The notes under the pieces: generated by a model
Databases searched by the model: none
What the model was told of the DNA's origin: nothing
Seen by the model: the letters and a program-made list of their open reading frames with translations, nothing else
Part shown: piece by piece, positions 9,297 to 17,773 of the stretch
Layout: each line of letters begins with the position of its first letter
How positions within the stretch are numbered: position 1 is the stretch's first letter
NCBI RefSeq assembly: GCF_018599185.1
Contig: NZ_JAHFVL010000001.1
Coordinates: 1,178,001-1,242,000, forward strand
Length of the DNA: 64,000 bases
DNA from: Rhodanobacter sp. LX-99
GTDB lineage: Bacteria > Pseudomonadota > Gammaproteobacteria > Xanthomonadales > Rhodanobacteraceae
Direction of reading: 5' to 3'
Translations under genes and position numbers: made by a program

Positions 9297-9323
9297 AAAG
9301 CCCTGGCGTCAGCCAGGGCCTTT
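9297..9323 (+). terminator. Intrinsic terminator after receptor gene
   Basis: GCCCTGGC (9300-9307) and GCCAGGGC (9312-9319) form an 8-bp stem with a GTCA loop, flanked by AAA before and CTTT after. It lies 30 bases past the receptor stop and 60 bases before the next gene, so that gene may have its own promoter. Confidence 0.7.
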
Positions 9324-9385
9324 CGCTACCCGCCCGATGGCGAGCAACGTCTCTCCGACAGATGATCATTTGACGGGAGTGGTTC

Positions 9386-11086
9386 ATGCCCCTCTTCATT
9401 CGCACCGCCTGCATGTGGATTGTCGCGGCCATCGGGCTGTTGACAGCGACGCCATCTTCGGCTGCCGGCGTCAAGTACGACACGATCATCCGCAACGGTC
9501 ACATCATCGACGGCACGGGTTCGCCCTGGTACGCGGCCGATGTCGCCGTGAAGGACGGTCGCATCGCCGCGATCGGCAACCTCGCCGACGCGCATGCCAG
9601 GCAGGTGATCGACGCCCACGGTCTGGTTGTGGCGCCGGGATTCATCGACATGCTCGGTCAATCGGAAATCACCCTGCTGGTCGATCCTCATGTGCCGTCG
9701 AAGATCTTCCAGGGCATCACCACCGAGATCACCGGAGAAGGCGAATCGGTGGCGCCGCTCGACGCCGAGATGATCAGGCAACGCCAGGCGGCTTACGCGC
9801 ATTATCAGGTAATGCCGGACTGGCGCACGTTCGAGCAATATTTCACGCGCCTGCAAAAGCACGGCATGGGCATCAACGTGGGCACGTACGTGGGCGCCAC
9901 TTCAGTGCGCGAGATGGTCATCGGTTACACGAATCGCGCACCCACGCCGGACGAGTTGAAGCAGATGCAGATGCTGGTCGCGGACGCGATGAAGCAGGGT
10001 GCGCTGGGGCTGTCCACTGCGCTGGAGTACACGCCGGCGCCCTACGCCGGAACCGACGAATTGATCGCCCTGGCGAAGGTTGCCGCACGCCATGGCGGCA
10101 TTTACGCGACCCACATGCGCAACGAGGGCGACGCAGAGATGGCGGCGCTGGACGAAACCTTCCGGATCGGCCGCGAGGCGGATATTCCGGTGGAGATTTT
10201 CCATCTCAAGGCCACCGGCAATCTCAAGGGCAAGATGGCACAGGTGATCGCGCGCATCGACGCAGCGCGTGCCAGCGGCATCGACGTGGCGGCGGACACC
10301 TACGCCTATACCGCGTGGCAGAACGATCTGTCGGCTTTCATCCCGCCCTGGGCCCATGACGGCGGCAACCTGAAACTGATCGAACGCCTGAAGAATCCGG
10401 CCACGCGTGCGCGCATCCGCAAGGACATGCTCACTCCCGGCGATGCCTGGGACAACGAGTGGCTCGCGGCCATCGAGCGGGCGCATGGCATCATGATCGG
10501 CAGTGTCAACAACAAGGCGTTGCAGAAGTACGTCGGCAAGCGGGTCAGTGAGATTGCGGCGGAATGGCACGAGGATCCGATCGACACGATCTGCGACTTC
10601 CTGATCAAGGACAACGCCGCCACCAGTTCGGTGGTGTTCGGCATGCGGGAGTCTGATGTCGATCTGGCGCTGAAGCAGTCGTGGGTTTCGATCGACACGG
10701 ACTATGAGGGAACGTCGCCGGATGGCCTGCTCGGCAAGGATCGTCCGCACCCGCGCGCCTACGGCACCTTTCCGCGCATTCTCGCCAAGTACGTGCGGGA
10801 GCAGAAGCTGCTCACGCTTCCGGACGCCATCCGCAAGTTCAGCGCATTGGCGGCCCAGCGTGAGCATCTGACGGATCGTGGCGTGCTCAAGCAGGGCATG
10901 TGGGCAGACATCGTCGTGTTCGACCCGGACACCATTCGCGATGTCGCCACCTTCACCGACCCGAACCAGCTGTCGGTCGGGATGCAATATGTGCTGGTCA
11001 ACGGGGTACCGGTGATCGATGGCGGCAAGATGACGGATGCGCTGCCGGGGGCGGTATTGCGTGGTCCGGCTTACTCCGGCAAATAG
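9386..11086 (+). CDS. Exported D-aminoacylase-like amidohydrolase lacking the HxH motif
   Basis: This 566-aa protein has a signal peptide (about 1-27, ending SSAAG) and the same overall fold as the deacylase at 3861, with conserved THMRNEG (H near 240), FHLKATG (second histidine), a DTDYEG near the usual catalytic aspartate, and HPRAYGTFPRIL. Unlike that protein, the strand-1 metal motif is changed: FIDxHxH reads FIDMLGQ (L90 and Q92 in place of both histidines). It may use one metal ion or have a changed substrate range; it looks intact and full-length, not decayed. GACGGGAG upstream of the ATG is a fair Shine-Dalgarno. Likely role: periplasmic hydrolysis of an N-acyl or peptide-like D-amino-acid compound; the substrate is not known. 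Confidence 0.8.
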   Translation: MPLFIRTACMWIVAAIGLLTATPSSAAGVKYDTIIRNGHIIDGTGSPWYAADVAVKDGRIAAIGNLADAHARQVIDAHGLVVAPGFIDMLGQSEITLLVDPHVPSKIFQGITTEITGEGESVAPLDAEMIRQRQAAYAHYQVMPDWRTFEQYFTRLQKHGMGINVGTYVGATSVREMVIGYTNRAPTPDELKQMQMLVADAMKQGALGLSTALEYTPAPYAGTDELIALAKVAARHGGIYATHMRNEGDAEMAALDETFRIGREADIPVEIFHLKATGNLKGKMAQVIARIDAARASGIDVAADTYAYTAWQNDLSAFIPPWAHDGGNLKLIERLKNPATRARIRKDMLTPGDAWDNEWLAAIERAHGIMIGSVNNKALQKYVGKRVSEIAAEWHEDPIDTICDFLIKDNAATSSVVFGMRESDVDLALKQSWVSIDTDYEGTSPDGLLGKDRPHPRAYGTFPRILAKYVREQKLLTLPDAIRKFSALAAQREHLTDRGVLKQGMWADIVVFDPDTIRDVATFTDPNQLSVGMQYVLVNGVPVIDGGKMTDALPGAVLRGPAYSGK

Positions 11087-11210
11087 CTGAATTCCGAAAG
11101 GAACTGGTGTAGCGCCTTGCGGGGTTCCCGCATGGGATCAGCGTGTTGATTTCCGCCGAAAACTGAGCCGGCCGCCACGTCGAACGAGCCGCCGGCGAGC
11201 TGAATCCAGG

Positions 11211-11250
11211 CGGCATATATCGCTCCATCGCGAATCGAAGATATATACTG
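11211..11250. promoter_or_regulatory. Imperfect inverted repeat in the metF upstream region
   Basis: GGCATATATCG (from 11212) and AGATATATACTGCC (to 11252) form an imperfect inverted repeat in the gap before metF, ending about 30 bases before its ATG. The AT-rich arms stand out in GC-rich sequence and could hold a -10 element or an operator. No MetJ box or SAM/SAH riboswitch core was recognised here. Confidence 0.3.
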
Positions 11251-11279
11251 CCGGACACCCTGGCCCCGGAACCTTCGCG

Positions 11280-12104
11280 ATGGCGTCAATCAGCTTCGAA
11301 TTCTTCCCGCCCAAGACCGACGACCAGCGCGCGCAGCTCGACCGCACGGCGCAGGCACTGAAGGCGCACCAGCCCGAGTACGCCTCGGTCACCTTCGGCG
11401 CGGGCGGCTCCACGCTCAGCTACACCGGCGACACCGTGGCACGGCTGCATACGCAGCATGGGCTCAACGTGGCACCGCACCTGTCGTGCATGGGCGGCAC
11501 CCGGGCGGAGATCGCCGAACTGCTGGACGGCTACCGCGCGGCGGGCTACCGGCGCATCGTGGCGCTGCGCGGCGACATGCCTTCGGGCATGGCCACCGCG
11601 GGCGACTTCCGCTACGCCGCCGAACTGGTGAGTTTCATCCGCCAGCACTGCGGCGACCACTTCCACATCGAGGTGGCGGCGTACCCGGAAACCCATCCGC
11701 AGGCCGATGACGCGCTGCGCGACCTGCAGCATTTCAAGGCAAAAGTCGACGCCGGCGCGAACGGCGCGATCACCCAGTACTTCTTCAACCCCGACGCGTA
11801 TTTCCGCTTCGTCGACGACGTGCGCCGGCTCGGCGTCAACGTGCCGATCGTGCCGGGTATCATGCCGATCGCGAACTACAGCCAGCTGAAACGCTTCTCC
11901 GACATGTGCGGCGCGGAGATCCCGCGCTGGATCGCCAAGCGCATGCAGGCGCACGGCGACGACGCCGATTCGGTGCGCGCGCTCGGCGCCGAGGTGGTGG
12001 CGCAGCTGTGCCGGCGCCTGCTCGACGGCGGCGCGCCGGGCCTGCACTTCTACACGCTGAACCGGGCCCGCGCCACGCAGGCGGTGCTGCAGCAAATTTT
12101 CTGA
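11280..12104 (+). CDS. metF: Methylenetetrahydrofolate reductase
   Basis: This 274-aa protein reduces 5,10-methylene-THF to 5-methyl-THF with FAD, supplying the methyl group for methionine synthesis. The family hallmarks are present: SFEFFPPKT near the N-terminus, the FGAGGST loop, ALRGDMP, VAAYPETHPQ and GIMPI. Length is normal for bacterial MetF. It is the partner of ahcY, found at the left edge of the window, in the methionine cycle; the pair is split by an 11-kb catabolic block, which suggests insertion between them. The following gene starts 25 bases downstream but is functionally unrelated. Confidence 0.97.
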   Translation: MASISFEFFPPKTDDQRAQLDRTAQALKAHQPEYASVTFGAGGSTLSYTGDTVARLHTQHGLNVAPHLSCMGGTRAEIAELLDGYRAAGYRRIVALRGDMPSGMATAGDFRYAAELVSFIRQHCGDHFHIEVAAYPETHPQADDALRDLQHFKAKVDAGANGAITQYFFNPDAYFRFVDDVRRLGVNVPIVPGIMPIANYSQLKRFSDMCGAEIPRWIAKRMQAHGDDADSVRALGAEVVAQLCRRLLDGGAPGLHFYTLNRARATQAVLQQIF

Positions 12105-12129
12105 TTCGCGCGGCGGGTATGCTGGGGCG

Positions 12130-12708
12130 ATGCACCGCTTGGCCGCCCTGCTCTGCCTGATCCTGTTCGCCTGTGCCGCGCCCGCCGCGGCGCAGACGCC
12201 GATCCATCGCTGCATCGGCGCGAACGGCGGCGCGGTGTTCACCGACCAGCCCTGCGCCGCGCTGCAGGCGACCCCGGCCAGCCCGAACGCCTCCTCCGCG
12301 CAAGCAGCCGCCCCGCTGGCCGCCCCGCCGCCGATCCTGTGTGCCGCCGGGCCCGGCGAACTGCGCCAGAGCGTGATCGACGCCTTCGCCAGCCGCGACG
12401 CCAACCGCATGGCCGGCCTGATGCTGTGGGACGGCTATGGCCGCGGCGCGGCGATCGCGGACATCCGTTCGCTGGCCGAGCTGATGAAGCAGCCGTTGCT
12501 GGACGTGGACATCCCGAACGGCAGCGCGCCGGCGCAAGCCGCCAGCATCGACGACCCGTTCGCCACGGACGCCCCGCCCGCTCCGCCATCGGCCGGCAAC
12601 CAGCTGGTGTTGCACACCGCCGGCAACGACGGCAGCGGCAGCCCGCGGGAACTGCGTTTCGACATCGTGCGCCAGGCCGGCTGCCTGTGGCTGCGCAACG
12701 CGAATTGA
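12130..12708 (+). CDS. Exported DUF4124-like protein of unknown function
   Basis: This 192-aa protein has a signal peptide (about 1-21, ending APAAAQ) and then a short DUF4124-type segment (IHRCIGANGGAVFTDQPC, with the paired cysteines typical of that domain). The rest is alanine- and proline-rich with no recognised domain; three further cysteines occur later. DUF4124 proteins are common small periplasmic proteins in Xanthomonadales and have no firm function. It follows metF by 25 bases and could be read from the same transcript. Confidence 0.75.
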   Translation: MHRLAALLCLILFACAAPAAAQTPIHRCIGANGGAVFTDQPCAALQATPASPNASSAQAAAPLAAPPPILCAAGPGELRQSVIDAFASRDANRMAGLMLWDGYGRGAAIADIRSLAELMKQPLLDVDIPNGSAPAQAASIDDPFATDAPPAPPSAGNQLVLHTAGNDGSGSPRELRFDIVRQAGCLWLRNAN

Positions 12709-12761
12709 CGCCGACCCGGCGCCCAGCAGTTATCATGGGCGGTCCCCATTGGAGAATCGAC

Positions 12762-13679
12762 ATGGCGCAGCAATACCCCGAATGGATCTGGCAGAACGGC
12801 AGCATCAAGCCCTGGGCCGAGGCGACTACCCATGTGATGTCGCACGCGCTGCACTACGGCTCATCGGTGTTCGAGGGTATCCGCAGCTACGCCACGCCCG
12901 ACGGCGCGGCGATCTTCCGCCTCACCGACCACCTGAACCGGCTGTACCAGTCGGCCAAGATCTACGACATGGCGTTGCCCTACTCGGCCGACGAACTGGC
13001 CGCAGCCTGCCGCGAAGTGATCCGCAAGAACGAACTGGGTGCTTCCTACCTGCGCCCGGTCGCCTGGCGCGGCCTGGGCGGTTTCGGCCTGTCCGCCGAA
13101 ACCCCGATCGACATGGCCGTGGCCACCTGGCCGATGGGCCCGTACCTCGGCGCCGAGGCGCTGCAGAACGGCATCGACGCCTGCGTGTCGAGCTGGCAGC
13201 GCTTCGCGCCGAACACCATCCCGGCCGGCGCCAAGGCCGGCGGCAATTATCTTTCCGGCCAGCTGATCGCGCGTGAAGCACGCCGCCTCGGCTTCGGCGA
13301 AGGCATCGCGCTGGCCTCCACCGGCCTGCTCAGCGAAGGCGCCGGCGAGAACCTGTTCCTGGTCTTCGACGGCGTGCTGCACACCCCGCCAGCCAGCGCC
13401 TCGCTGCTCACCGGCATCACCCGCAACACGCTGATGACGCTGGCCCGCGAGGACGGCATCGAGGTGGTCGAGCGCGACATCCCGCGCGAATACCTGTACC
13501 TCGCCGAGGAAGTGCTGATGTGCGGTACCGCCGCCGAGATCACCCCGATCCGCTCGGTCGACGGCAAGCAGGTCGGCACCGGCAAGGCCGGTCGCGTGAC
13601 CCTGCGCCTGCAGGAACTGTTCTTCGGCCTGTTCGACGGCCGCACCCACGACAAGTGGGGCTGGCTGGAACAGGTGTGA
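12762..13679 (+). CDS. ilvE: Branched-chain amino acid aminotransferase
   Basis: This 305-aa class IV PLP aminotransferase transfers the amino group between glutamate and the keto acids of Ile, Leu and Val. Seen in it: HALHYGSSVFEGIRSY near residue 28, YLRPVAWRG, the PLP lysine K158 in AGAKAGGNYLSG, and the phosphate-binding stretch LLSEGAGENLFLV plus TGITRNTLM. The ATG at 12762 follows TTGGAGAATCGAC, a good Shine-Dalgarno; a longer upstream frame exists but has no family similarity and overlaps the preceding gene. A strong terminator follows, so it ends its transcript. Confidence 0.95.
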   Translation: MAQQYPEWIWQNGSIKPWAEATTHVMSHALHYGSSVFEGIRSYATPDGAAIFRLTDHLNRLYQSAKIYDMALPYSADELAAACREVIRKNELGASYLRPVAWRGLGGFGLSAETPIDMAVATWPMGPYLGAEALQNGIDACVSSWQRFAPNTIPAGAKAGGNYLSGQLIAREARRLGFGEGIALASTGLLSEGAGENLFLVFDGVLHTPPASASLLTGITRNTLMTLAREDGIEVVERDIPREYLYLAEEVLMCGTAAEITPIRSVDGKQVGTGKAGRVTLRLQELFFGLFDGRTHDKWGWLEQV

Positions 13680-13705
13680 GCGTGCAACCGATGCGCTGAT
13701 TCGTG

Positions 13706-13732
13706 AAACGCCCCGCGATGCGGGGCGTTTTT
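13706..13732 (+). terminator. Rho-independent terminator after ilvE
   Basis: ACGCCCCGC (13708-13716) pairs with GCGGGGCGT (13720-13728) around a 3-base loop, with A residues before and a T-run (TTTTTG) after. This is a textbook intrinsic terminator. Confidence 0.92.
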
Positions 13733-13749
13733 GTTTCTGCTCTGGTCGG

Positions 13750-13781
13750 TGCTCCCTCCCCTGCATCGCAGGGGAGGGGCC
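13750..13781. repeat. Dispersed GC palindrome, copy 1
   Basis: CCCTCCCCTGC (13754-13764), ATC, GCAGGGGAGGG (13768-13778) is a perfect 11-bp-arm palindrome between convergent ilvE and the sensor kinase gene. The same core recurs in several intergenic gaps of this window, so it is a family member and not a simple terminator. Confidence 0.75.
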
Positions 13782-13788
13782 AAAGGCG

Positions 13789-15072
13789 TCAGCTGAACTT
13801 GATGCTGGCGATCGCGCCATTCGCATCGGCGCGCGGGCGCATGGAGACGTCCCAGCCGTAGAGTTCGCACAGGCGGCGCACGATGGCCAGGCCGAGGCCG
13901 GCGCCGCTGCCGCCGGCGCCTTCGCCGCGCACGCCGCGCTGGAACAGCCGCTCGGCGTCCTCCGGCTTGATCCCGGGGCCGGTGTCGATCACCTCGATGC
14001 GGCCGTCGCCCACTTCGACGCGCACGCTGCCTTCGAGCGTGTACTTGATCGCATTGCCGACCAGGTTGGTCAGCGCCACCGACAGCACCGAGGCCGGCGC
14101 GTTGACGTTGACCGGTTCGCTGACGGCGAGCTCGATGCTCAGCGGCTTGCCGCGCATCTGCGGGCGCTGGCTCTCGATCACGTCGGCGGCGACCTTGCCC
14201 ACCTCGGTGGTCTCGCCGCGGGTGGGGCCGCGCCGCTCGGCGCGCGACAGCAGCAGCAGCGCCTCGATCAGCTCGGTGGCCTGGCGCGACGCGCGCTCGA
14301 TCCGCTTCAGCCGCTCGCTCAGCTTCTCGGTGAGATCGGGCGAACCCTGCAGCAGTTCGGTGGTGCTGGCGATCACCGCCAGCGGCGTGCGCAGTTCGTG
14401 GCTGACGTCGGAATTGAATTCGCGATCGCGCTCGACCATCGCGGTGAGCCGCGCCGAATACTCGTCCAGCGCATGCGCCAGCTCGCCCACCTCGTCGTCG
14501 GCGAAGTGCGGCGCCAGCGGCTCGGCCTTGCCGGCCTTGCGGAAATCGCGCAGGCGGTTGGCCAGCTCGCTGACCGGCTTCAGTACCTTGCGCGAAAGCC
14601 ACAAGCCCAACACCAATGAGAGCAGGCCGAACAGGAACACCGCGCCGATTACGCTGAACAACAACTGCTGCTTGCCGAGTTCGTCGCGGGTAACGTCATA
14701 GCGGATGAACCCGATCAGTCCGTACTTCTTGCGTACGGCAAGCTTGTAGTGGTGCCTCGTACCGTCTGCTCCCGTCTCGTAAATATCGTGCACGCCGCTG
14801 TCGAGCGCCTGCCAGGAAAGCGGCATGTTGTAGAGCGTGCGATCGCTGCGCATCCAGGCCTCGATGAGGTCGGAACCCGCTGGCTTGGTGGGATCCTTGT
14901 GCACTTTCTCGACAGCCTGATCCACGTCCTGCTGCAAGGATGCGGTAACCAGCTGGCTTTCGACCTTGGCGCGAATGTTCAGCGCGGCCACGGCAAACAA
15001 CGCGCTGAGGCCGAAGCCGAACAGCGCGAAGGAGACGATCAATCGAAAGCGAAGCTTACGCCTGGACTGCAT
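13789..15072 (-). CDS. Two-component sensor histidine kinase
   Basis: This 427-aa membrane kinase has a first transmembrane helix (about 9-31), a periplasmic sensor region (about 32-136), a second helix (137-160), a HAMP domain, the HisKA phospho-acceptor H225 (in SDVSHELRTP), and an ATPase domain with N340 (NAIKYT), DTGPGI (363-368) and GAGLGLAIV. All catalytic boxes are intact. The ATG at 15072 is chosen over an in-frame TTG at 15096; it overlaps the end of the response regulator gene by 17 bases, so the two are co-transcribed and probably translationally coupled. The architecture is PhoQ/QseC-like, but the signal cannot be inferred. Confidence 0.93.
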   Translation of the reverse strand: MQSRRKLRFRLIVSFALFGFGLSALFAVAALNIRAKVESQLVTASLQQDVDQAVEKVHKDPTKPAGSDLIEAWMRSDRTLYNMPLSWQALDSGVHDIYETGADGTRHHYKLAVRKKYGLIGFIRYDVTRDELGKQQLLFSVIGAVFLFGLLSLVLGLWLSRKVLKPVSELANRLRDFRKAGKAEPLAPHFADDEVGELAHALDEYSARLTAMVERDREFNSDVSHELRTPLAVIASTTELLQGSPDLTEKLSERLKRIERASRQATELIEALLLLSRAERRGPTRGETTEVGKVAADVIESQRPQMRGKPLSIELAVSEPVNVNAPASVLSVALTNLVGNAIKYTLEGSVRVEVGDGRIEVIDTGPGIKPEDAERLFQRGVRGEGAGGSGAGLGLAIVRRLCELYGWDVSMRPRADANGAIASIKFS

Positions 15073-15742
15073 CCGGCTCGACCATCCGATAGCCAATGCC
15101 GTGCCGCGTGTGGATCAGCGGCTTGTCGAACGGTTTGTCGATGGCGGCGCGCAGGCCATGGATGTGCACGCGCAGCGAATCGCTGTCGGGCAGTTCCTCG
15201 CCCCACACGCGCTGTTCCAGGTCCTGCCGGGTGACCACTGACGGGCTCGCTTCCATCAGCGCCTGCAGCAGCTTCAGGCCGATCGGGTTCAACTGGATCG
15301 ACTTGCCCTCGCGGTTCACCGTGAGCGTATCCAGGTTGAAGGTCAGGTCGGCCACCTTCAGCACGCGGCTCTGCGGACCCTTGCCGCGGCGCGCCAGCAC
15401 TTCCAGCCGCGCGGCCAGTTCCTGCAGCGCGAACGGCTTGGTCATGTAGTCGTCGGCGCCGGACTCGAAGCCGGTCAGCTTCTGCTCCAGCGCGTCGCGC
15501 GCGGTCAGCATCAGGATCGGGGTCTGCTTGTGTGCCTCGTGGCGTAGCTTGCGCGCCACTTCCAGGCCGTCCATGCCGGGCAGCGTGAGATCGAGCACGA
15601 TCACGTCGAAATCGTGCACCACCGCCAGGTGCAGGCCGGTCACGCCGTCGCCCGCGAAATCGACCACGTTGCCCCGGTCTTCCAGATAATCGCCGATGTT
15701 GGTCGCGATATCGCTGTTGTCTTCGATCACCAGTACGCGCAT
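15056..15742 (-). CDS. OmpR-family response regulator
   Basis: This 228-aa regulator has a receiver domain (1-115) with the acidic pair E7/D8, the phospho-acceptor D51 (VLDLTLPG), T/A switch residues and K in MTKPF, then a winged-helix DNA-binding domain (about 125-225, RVHIHGLRAAIDKPF and HTRHGIGYRMV). It is the cognate partner of the overlapping downstream kinase. AGGAG lies 7-8 bases before the ATG. The sequence fits the PhoP/OmpR class; targets are not visible here. Confidence 0.95.
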   Translation of the reverse strand: MRVLVIEDNSDIATNIGDYLEDRGNVVDFAGDGVTGLHLAVVHDFDVIVLDLTLPGMDGLEVARKLRHEAHKQTPILMLTARDALEQKLTGFESGADDYMTKPFALQELAARLEVLARRGKGPQSRVLKVADLTFNLDTLTVNREGKSIQLNPIGLKLLQALMEASPSVVTRQDLEQRVWGEELPDSDSLRVHIHGLRAAIDKPFDKPLIHTRHGIGYRMVEPDAVQA

Positions 15743-16075
15743 GTGTCACTCCTGCGCAGCCGGCGCACAGGCCGGCTGGAGCTGCAAGCTTAACAATCTT
15801 GTGTGAAGCCGGCGCGCCAGGCGCGCCGTGAAACTGAACGAGATGCCATCCGGGCAAGAAAAAGGCCCAGATGCGCGACTCGCCGTCGCCCACCTGGGCC
15901 CAAACTACTGCCCCGATACCATCGTCTGCCGTCACCCAGCCGTTCAGGCCAACGTGCTGCAAAAAACAGTGACTGCTTTATAGGGGGTCGGTGGTTACGG
16001 TGCAGTTAACCCGTTCCCACCTGGCTGAATGCAGTCCTTCCGCGGAAGCAATGGCCACGGAGAGGGGCTGGCGGC
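15743..16075. other. Intergenic region between response regulator and rimK
   Basis: This 333-base gap has no gene I can support. It holds a perfect palindromic pair GGCGCGCC-A-GGCGCGCC at 15811-15827, about 70 bases upstream of the regulator's start and flanked by TTCAC and CTTCAC on the regulator's strand, which could be part of its promoter or operator. It also holds the rimK terminator (15860-15900). A further 170 bases up to rimK's stop show nothing recognised. Confidence 0.4.
15858..15900 (-). terminator. Terminator downstream of rimK
   Basis: On the minus strand GGCCCAG and CTGGGCC arms (15894-15900 and 15864-15870) bracket a longer imperfect stem (GTCGC/GCGAC inside) and are followed by a TTTTTC run. 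It lies 176 bases beyond the rimK stop, and no gene intervenes. Confidence 0.75.
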
Positions 16076-16996
16076 TCAAGCCTTGGCGGGCTTGCGGCGC
16101 GGGCGGGTTTCGGCGTGGGAATCGTGGGCCTGCGCTTGCAGCAGGTCCATGATCGCGCCGGCCACGTCGATGCCGGTGGCGGTCTCGATGCCTTCCAGGC
16201 CGGGCGAGGCGTTCACTTCCAGCAGCAAAGGGCCGCGGTTGGAGCGCAGCAGGTCGACGCCGGCGATGCCCAGCCCCAGCGCGCCGGCCGCGCGCACGGC
16301 GATGCGCCGTTCCTCGGCGCTCAGCGTGGCCGCCACCGCGGTGCCGCCGCGGTGCAGGTTCGCGCGGAAATCGCCCGGGCTGGAGTCGCGCTGCATCGCC
16401 GCCACCACCTTCTTGCCGACCACAAAGCAGCGCAGGTCGCTGCCCTTTGCCTCGGCCACGAACTCCTGCACCAGGAAGTTCGCGTACAGGCCGCGGAACG
16501 CCTCGATCACGCTCTGCGACGCGGCGCGCTTCTCCGCCAGCACCACGCCGGTGCCCTGGCTGCCCTCGTTGAGCTTGATCACGTGCGGCGGATCACCGAG
16601 CAGGCCCAGCACGTCCTCGGTATCGTCCGGGTTGTCGCCGAACACCGTCACCGGCATGTCGATGCCCTGCGCGGCGAGGATCTGCAGGCAGCGCAGCTTG
16701 TCGCGCGCGCGCAGGACCGCGTCGGACGGGTTCGGCGTGTACACGCCCATCATCTCCAGCTGGCGCAGCACGGCGGTGCCGTAGAACGTGCTGGTGGTGC
16801 CGATGCGCGGGATCACCGCATCGATGTCGCGCAGCTCCTTGCCCTTGTAGCGGATCGACGATGCGCCCGGCGCGATGCGCACGTAGCAGCGCAGCGGATC
16901 GAACACGCGCACCACGTGCCCGCGCACGCGCGCGGCTTCGACCAGGCGCTTGGTCGAATAGAGTCGGGTATTGCGCGACAGGATCGCGATCTTCAT
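16076..16996 (-). CDS. rimK: RimK-type ATP-grasp glutamate ligase
   Basis: This 306-aa ATP-grasp enzyme matches RimK, which adds glutamates to the C-terminus of ribosomal protein S6 in E. coli and can make poly-glutamate. Seen: [24 protein letters not shown], the ATP-grasp loop [10 protein letters not shown], the [19 protein letters not shown] strand, and the metal-binding [14 protein letters not shown]. Its C-terminus is a basic tail ([11 protein letters not shown]). The gene follows a retropepsin-like gene by 10 bases, a pairing known for RimK and RimB-type proteins, and the two are probably one transcript ending at the hairpin near 15880. Confidence 0.93.
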   Translation of the reverse strand: MKIAILSRNTRLYSTKRLVEAARVRGHVVRVFDPLRCYVRIAPGASSIRYKGKELRDIDAVIPRIGTTSTFYGTAVLRQLEMMGVYTPNPSDAVLRARDKLRCLQILAAQGIDMPVTVFGDNPDDTEDVLGLLGDPPHVIKLNEGSQGTGVVLAEKRAASQSVIEAFRGLYANFLVQEFVAEAKGSDLRCFVVGKKVVAAMQRDSSPGDFRANLHRGGTAVAATLSAEERRIAVRAAGALGLGIAGVDLLRSNRGPLLLEVNASPGLEGIETATGIDVAGAIMDLLQAQAHDSHAETRPRRKPAKA

Positions 16997-17006
16997 GGAG
17001 TGGCCG

Positions 17007-17474
17007 TCATCGAAGGTCCGTGGCCGCCGTCAGTGGCCGCGGCTGGGTATAGGAGCGTACCGGGTCCACCGCAAAACGCCCGCTCAGCGCGCTGCGGCCC
17101 AGCAACATCGGAAACAGCATATGCCGACGATCGGTCAGGTTGATGTCGACGCTGAACTGTTGCCCGGCCAGCTGCACTTCACTGCGGATGAACCAGCGCT
17201 CGGTGCGCCGCCCCCCGGTGTCGGTCACCGCGCGGCGGTCCAGCGCCGGCGCCTCGCAGCAGATTTCCATCGGCTGACGCCGCCCGGCATGGATAGTGAA
17301 CCGCAGCCAGGTCGCACCGTTGCGCTGGAAGGTCTCCAGGGTGTCCACATGCAGCGAACTGCTGCGCGCGCCGGTATCGAGCTTCGCCTTGAGCATGCCG
17401 ATACCCAGCTGCGGCAACGCCAGCCGCTCGCGCCAGCCCAACGTAATCAGGCCCGCGGTGATCAGATCCGCCAT
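17007..17474 (-). CDS. rimB: RimB-type retropepsin-like protein (DUF785)
   Basis: This 155-aa protein belongs to the family named putative ATP-dependent zinc protease, which in fact has a retropepsin-like fold. The single aspartyl-protease motif [11 protein letters not shown] (D near residue 33) and the late [20 protein letters not shown] match. It has no signal peptide, so it is cytoplasmic. In pseudomonads a RimB protein of this type removes glutamates added by RimK, and the tandem arrangement with rimK here supports an opposing pair acting on S6 or another target. The function in this organism is inferred. Confidence 0.85.
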   Translation of the reverse strand: MADLITAGLITLGWRERLALPQLGIGMLKAKLDTGARSSSLHVDTLETFQRNGATWLRFTIHAGRRQPMEICCEAPALDRRAVTDTGGRRTERWFIRSEVQLAGQQFSVDINLTDRRHMLFPMLLGRSALSGRFAVDPVRSYTQPRPLTAATDLR

Positions 17475-17506
17475 AAGGACTTCGGGATTGCTCGGGGACC
17501 GGGGAG

Positions 17507-17580
17507 TGGAGCGGGTGAAGGGAATCGAACCCTCGTCAGTAGCTTGGGAAGCTACAGCTCTACCATTGAGCTACACCCGC
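17507..17580 (-). tRNA. tRNA-Gly (anticodon CCC)
   Basis: On the minus strand the sequence folds as a complete tRNA: a 7-bp acceptor stem (GCGGGTG with CACCCGC), an anticodon arm GTAGC-TTCCCAA-GCTAC giving anticodon CCC, a T arm with GGTTCGATTCC, discriminator T, and an encoded CCA (17507-17509). It reads glycine codon GGG. No attachment-site duplication or integrase is seen nearby. Confidence 0.95.
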
Positions 17581-17773
17581 CTGGGTCGGCGGATGGTAAC
17601 CCGGGATTCGCGTGGTTGAAAAGCCGAGAACCGGCCGGGCGACCCAACGCGTGCTGAACAACCGCCTGCGCATACTTCGGCGACGGTCATCGCCGGCCTG
17701 ACAATGCACGTTGAGGCGGGGGAATCGAACGGAAGCCCCCGTGCCACCCGCGCTCACTCCCAAGGAGAGCACC

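Noticed and set aside
11087-11279. SAM or SAH riboswitch before metF
   Set aside because: No conserved riboswitch core or helix set could be recognised; only a short inverted repeat is visible.
15039-15962. Minus-strand open frame overlapping the response regulator
   Set aside because: It is a frame-shifted shadow of the regulator gene extended into the upstream gap; no homology.
17507-17580. tRNA-Gly as an integration site for an island
   Set aside because: No integrase, no duplicated tRNA 3' end and no change in composition beside it.
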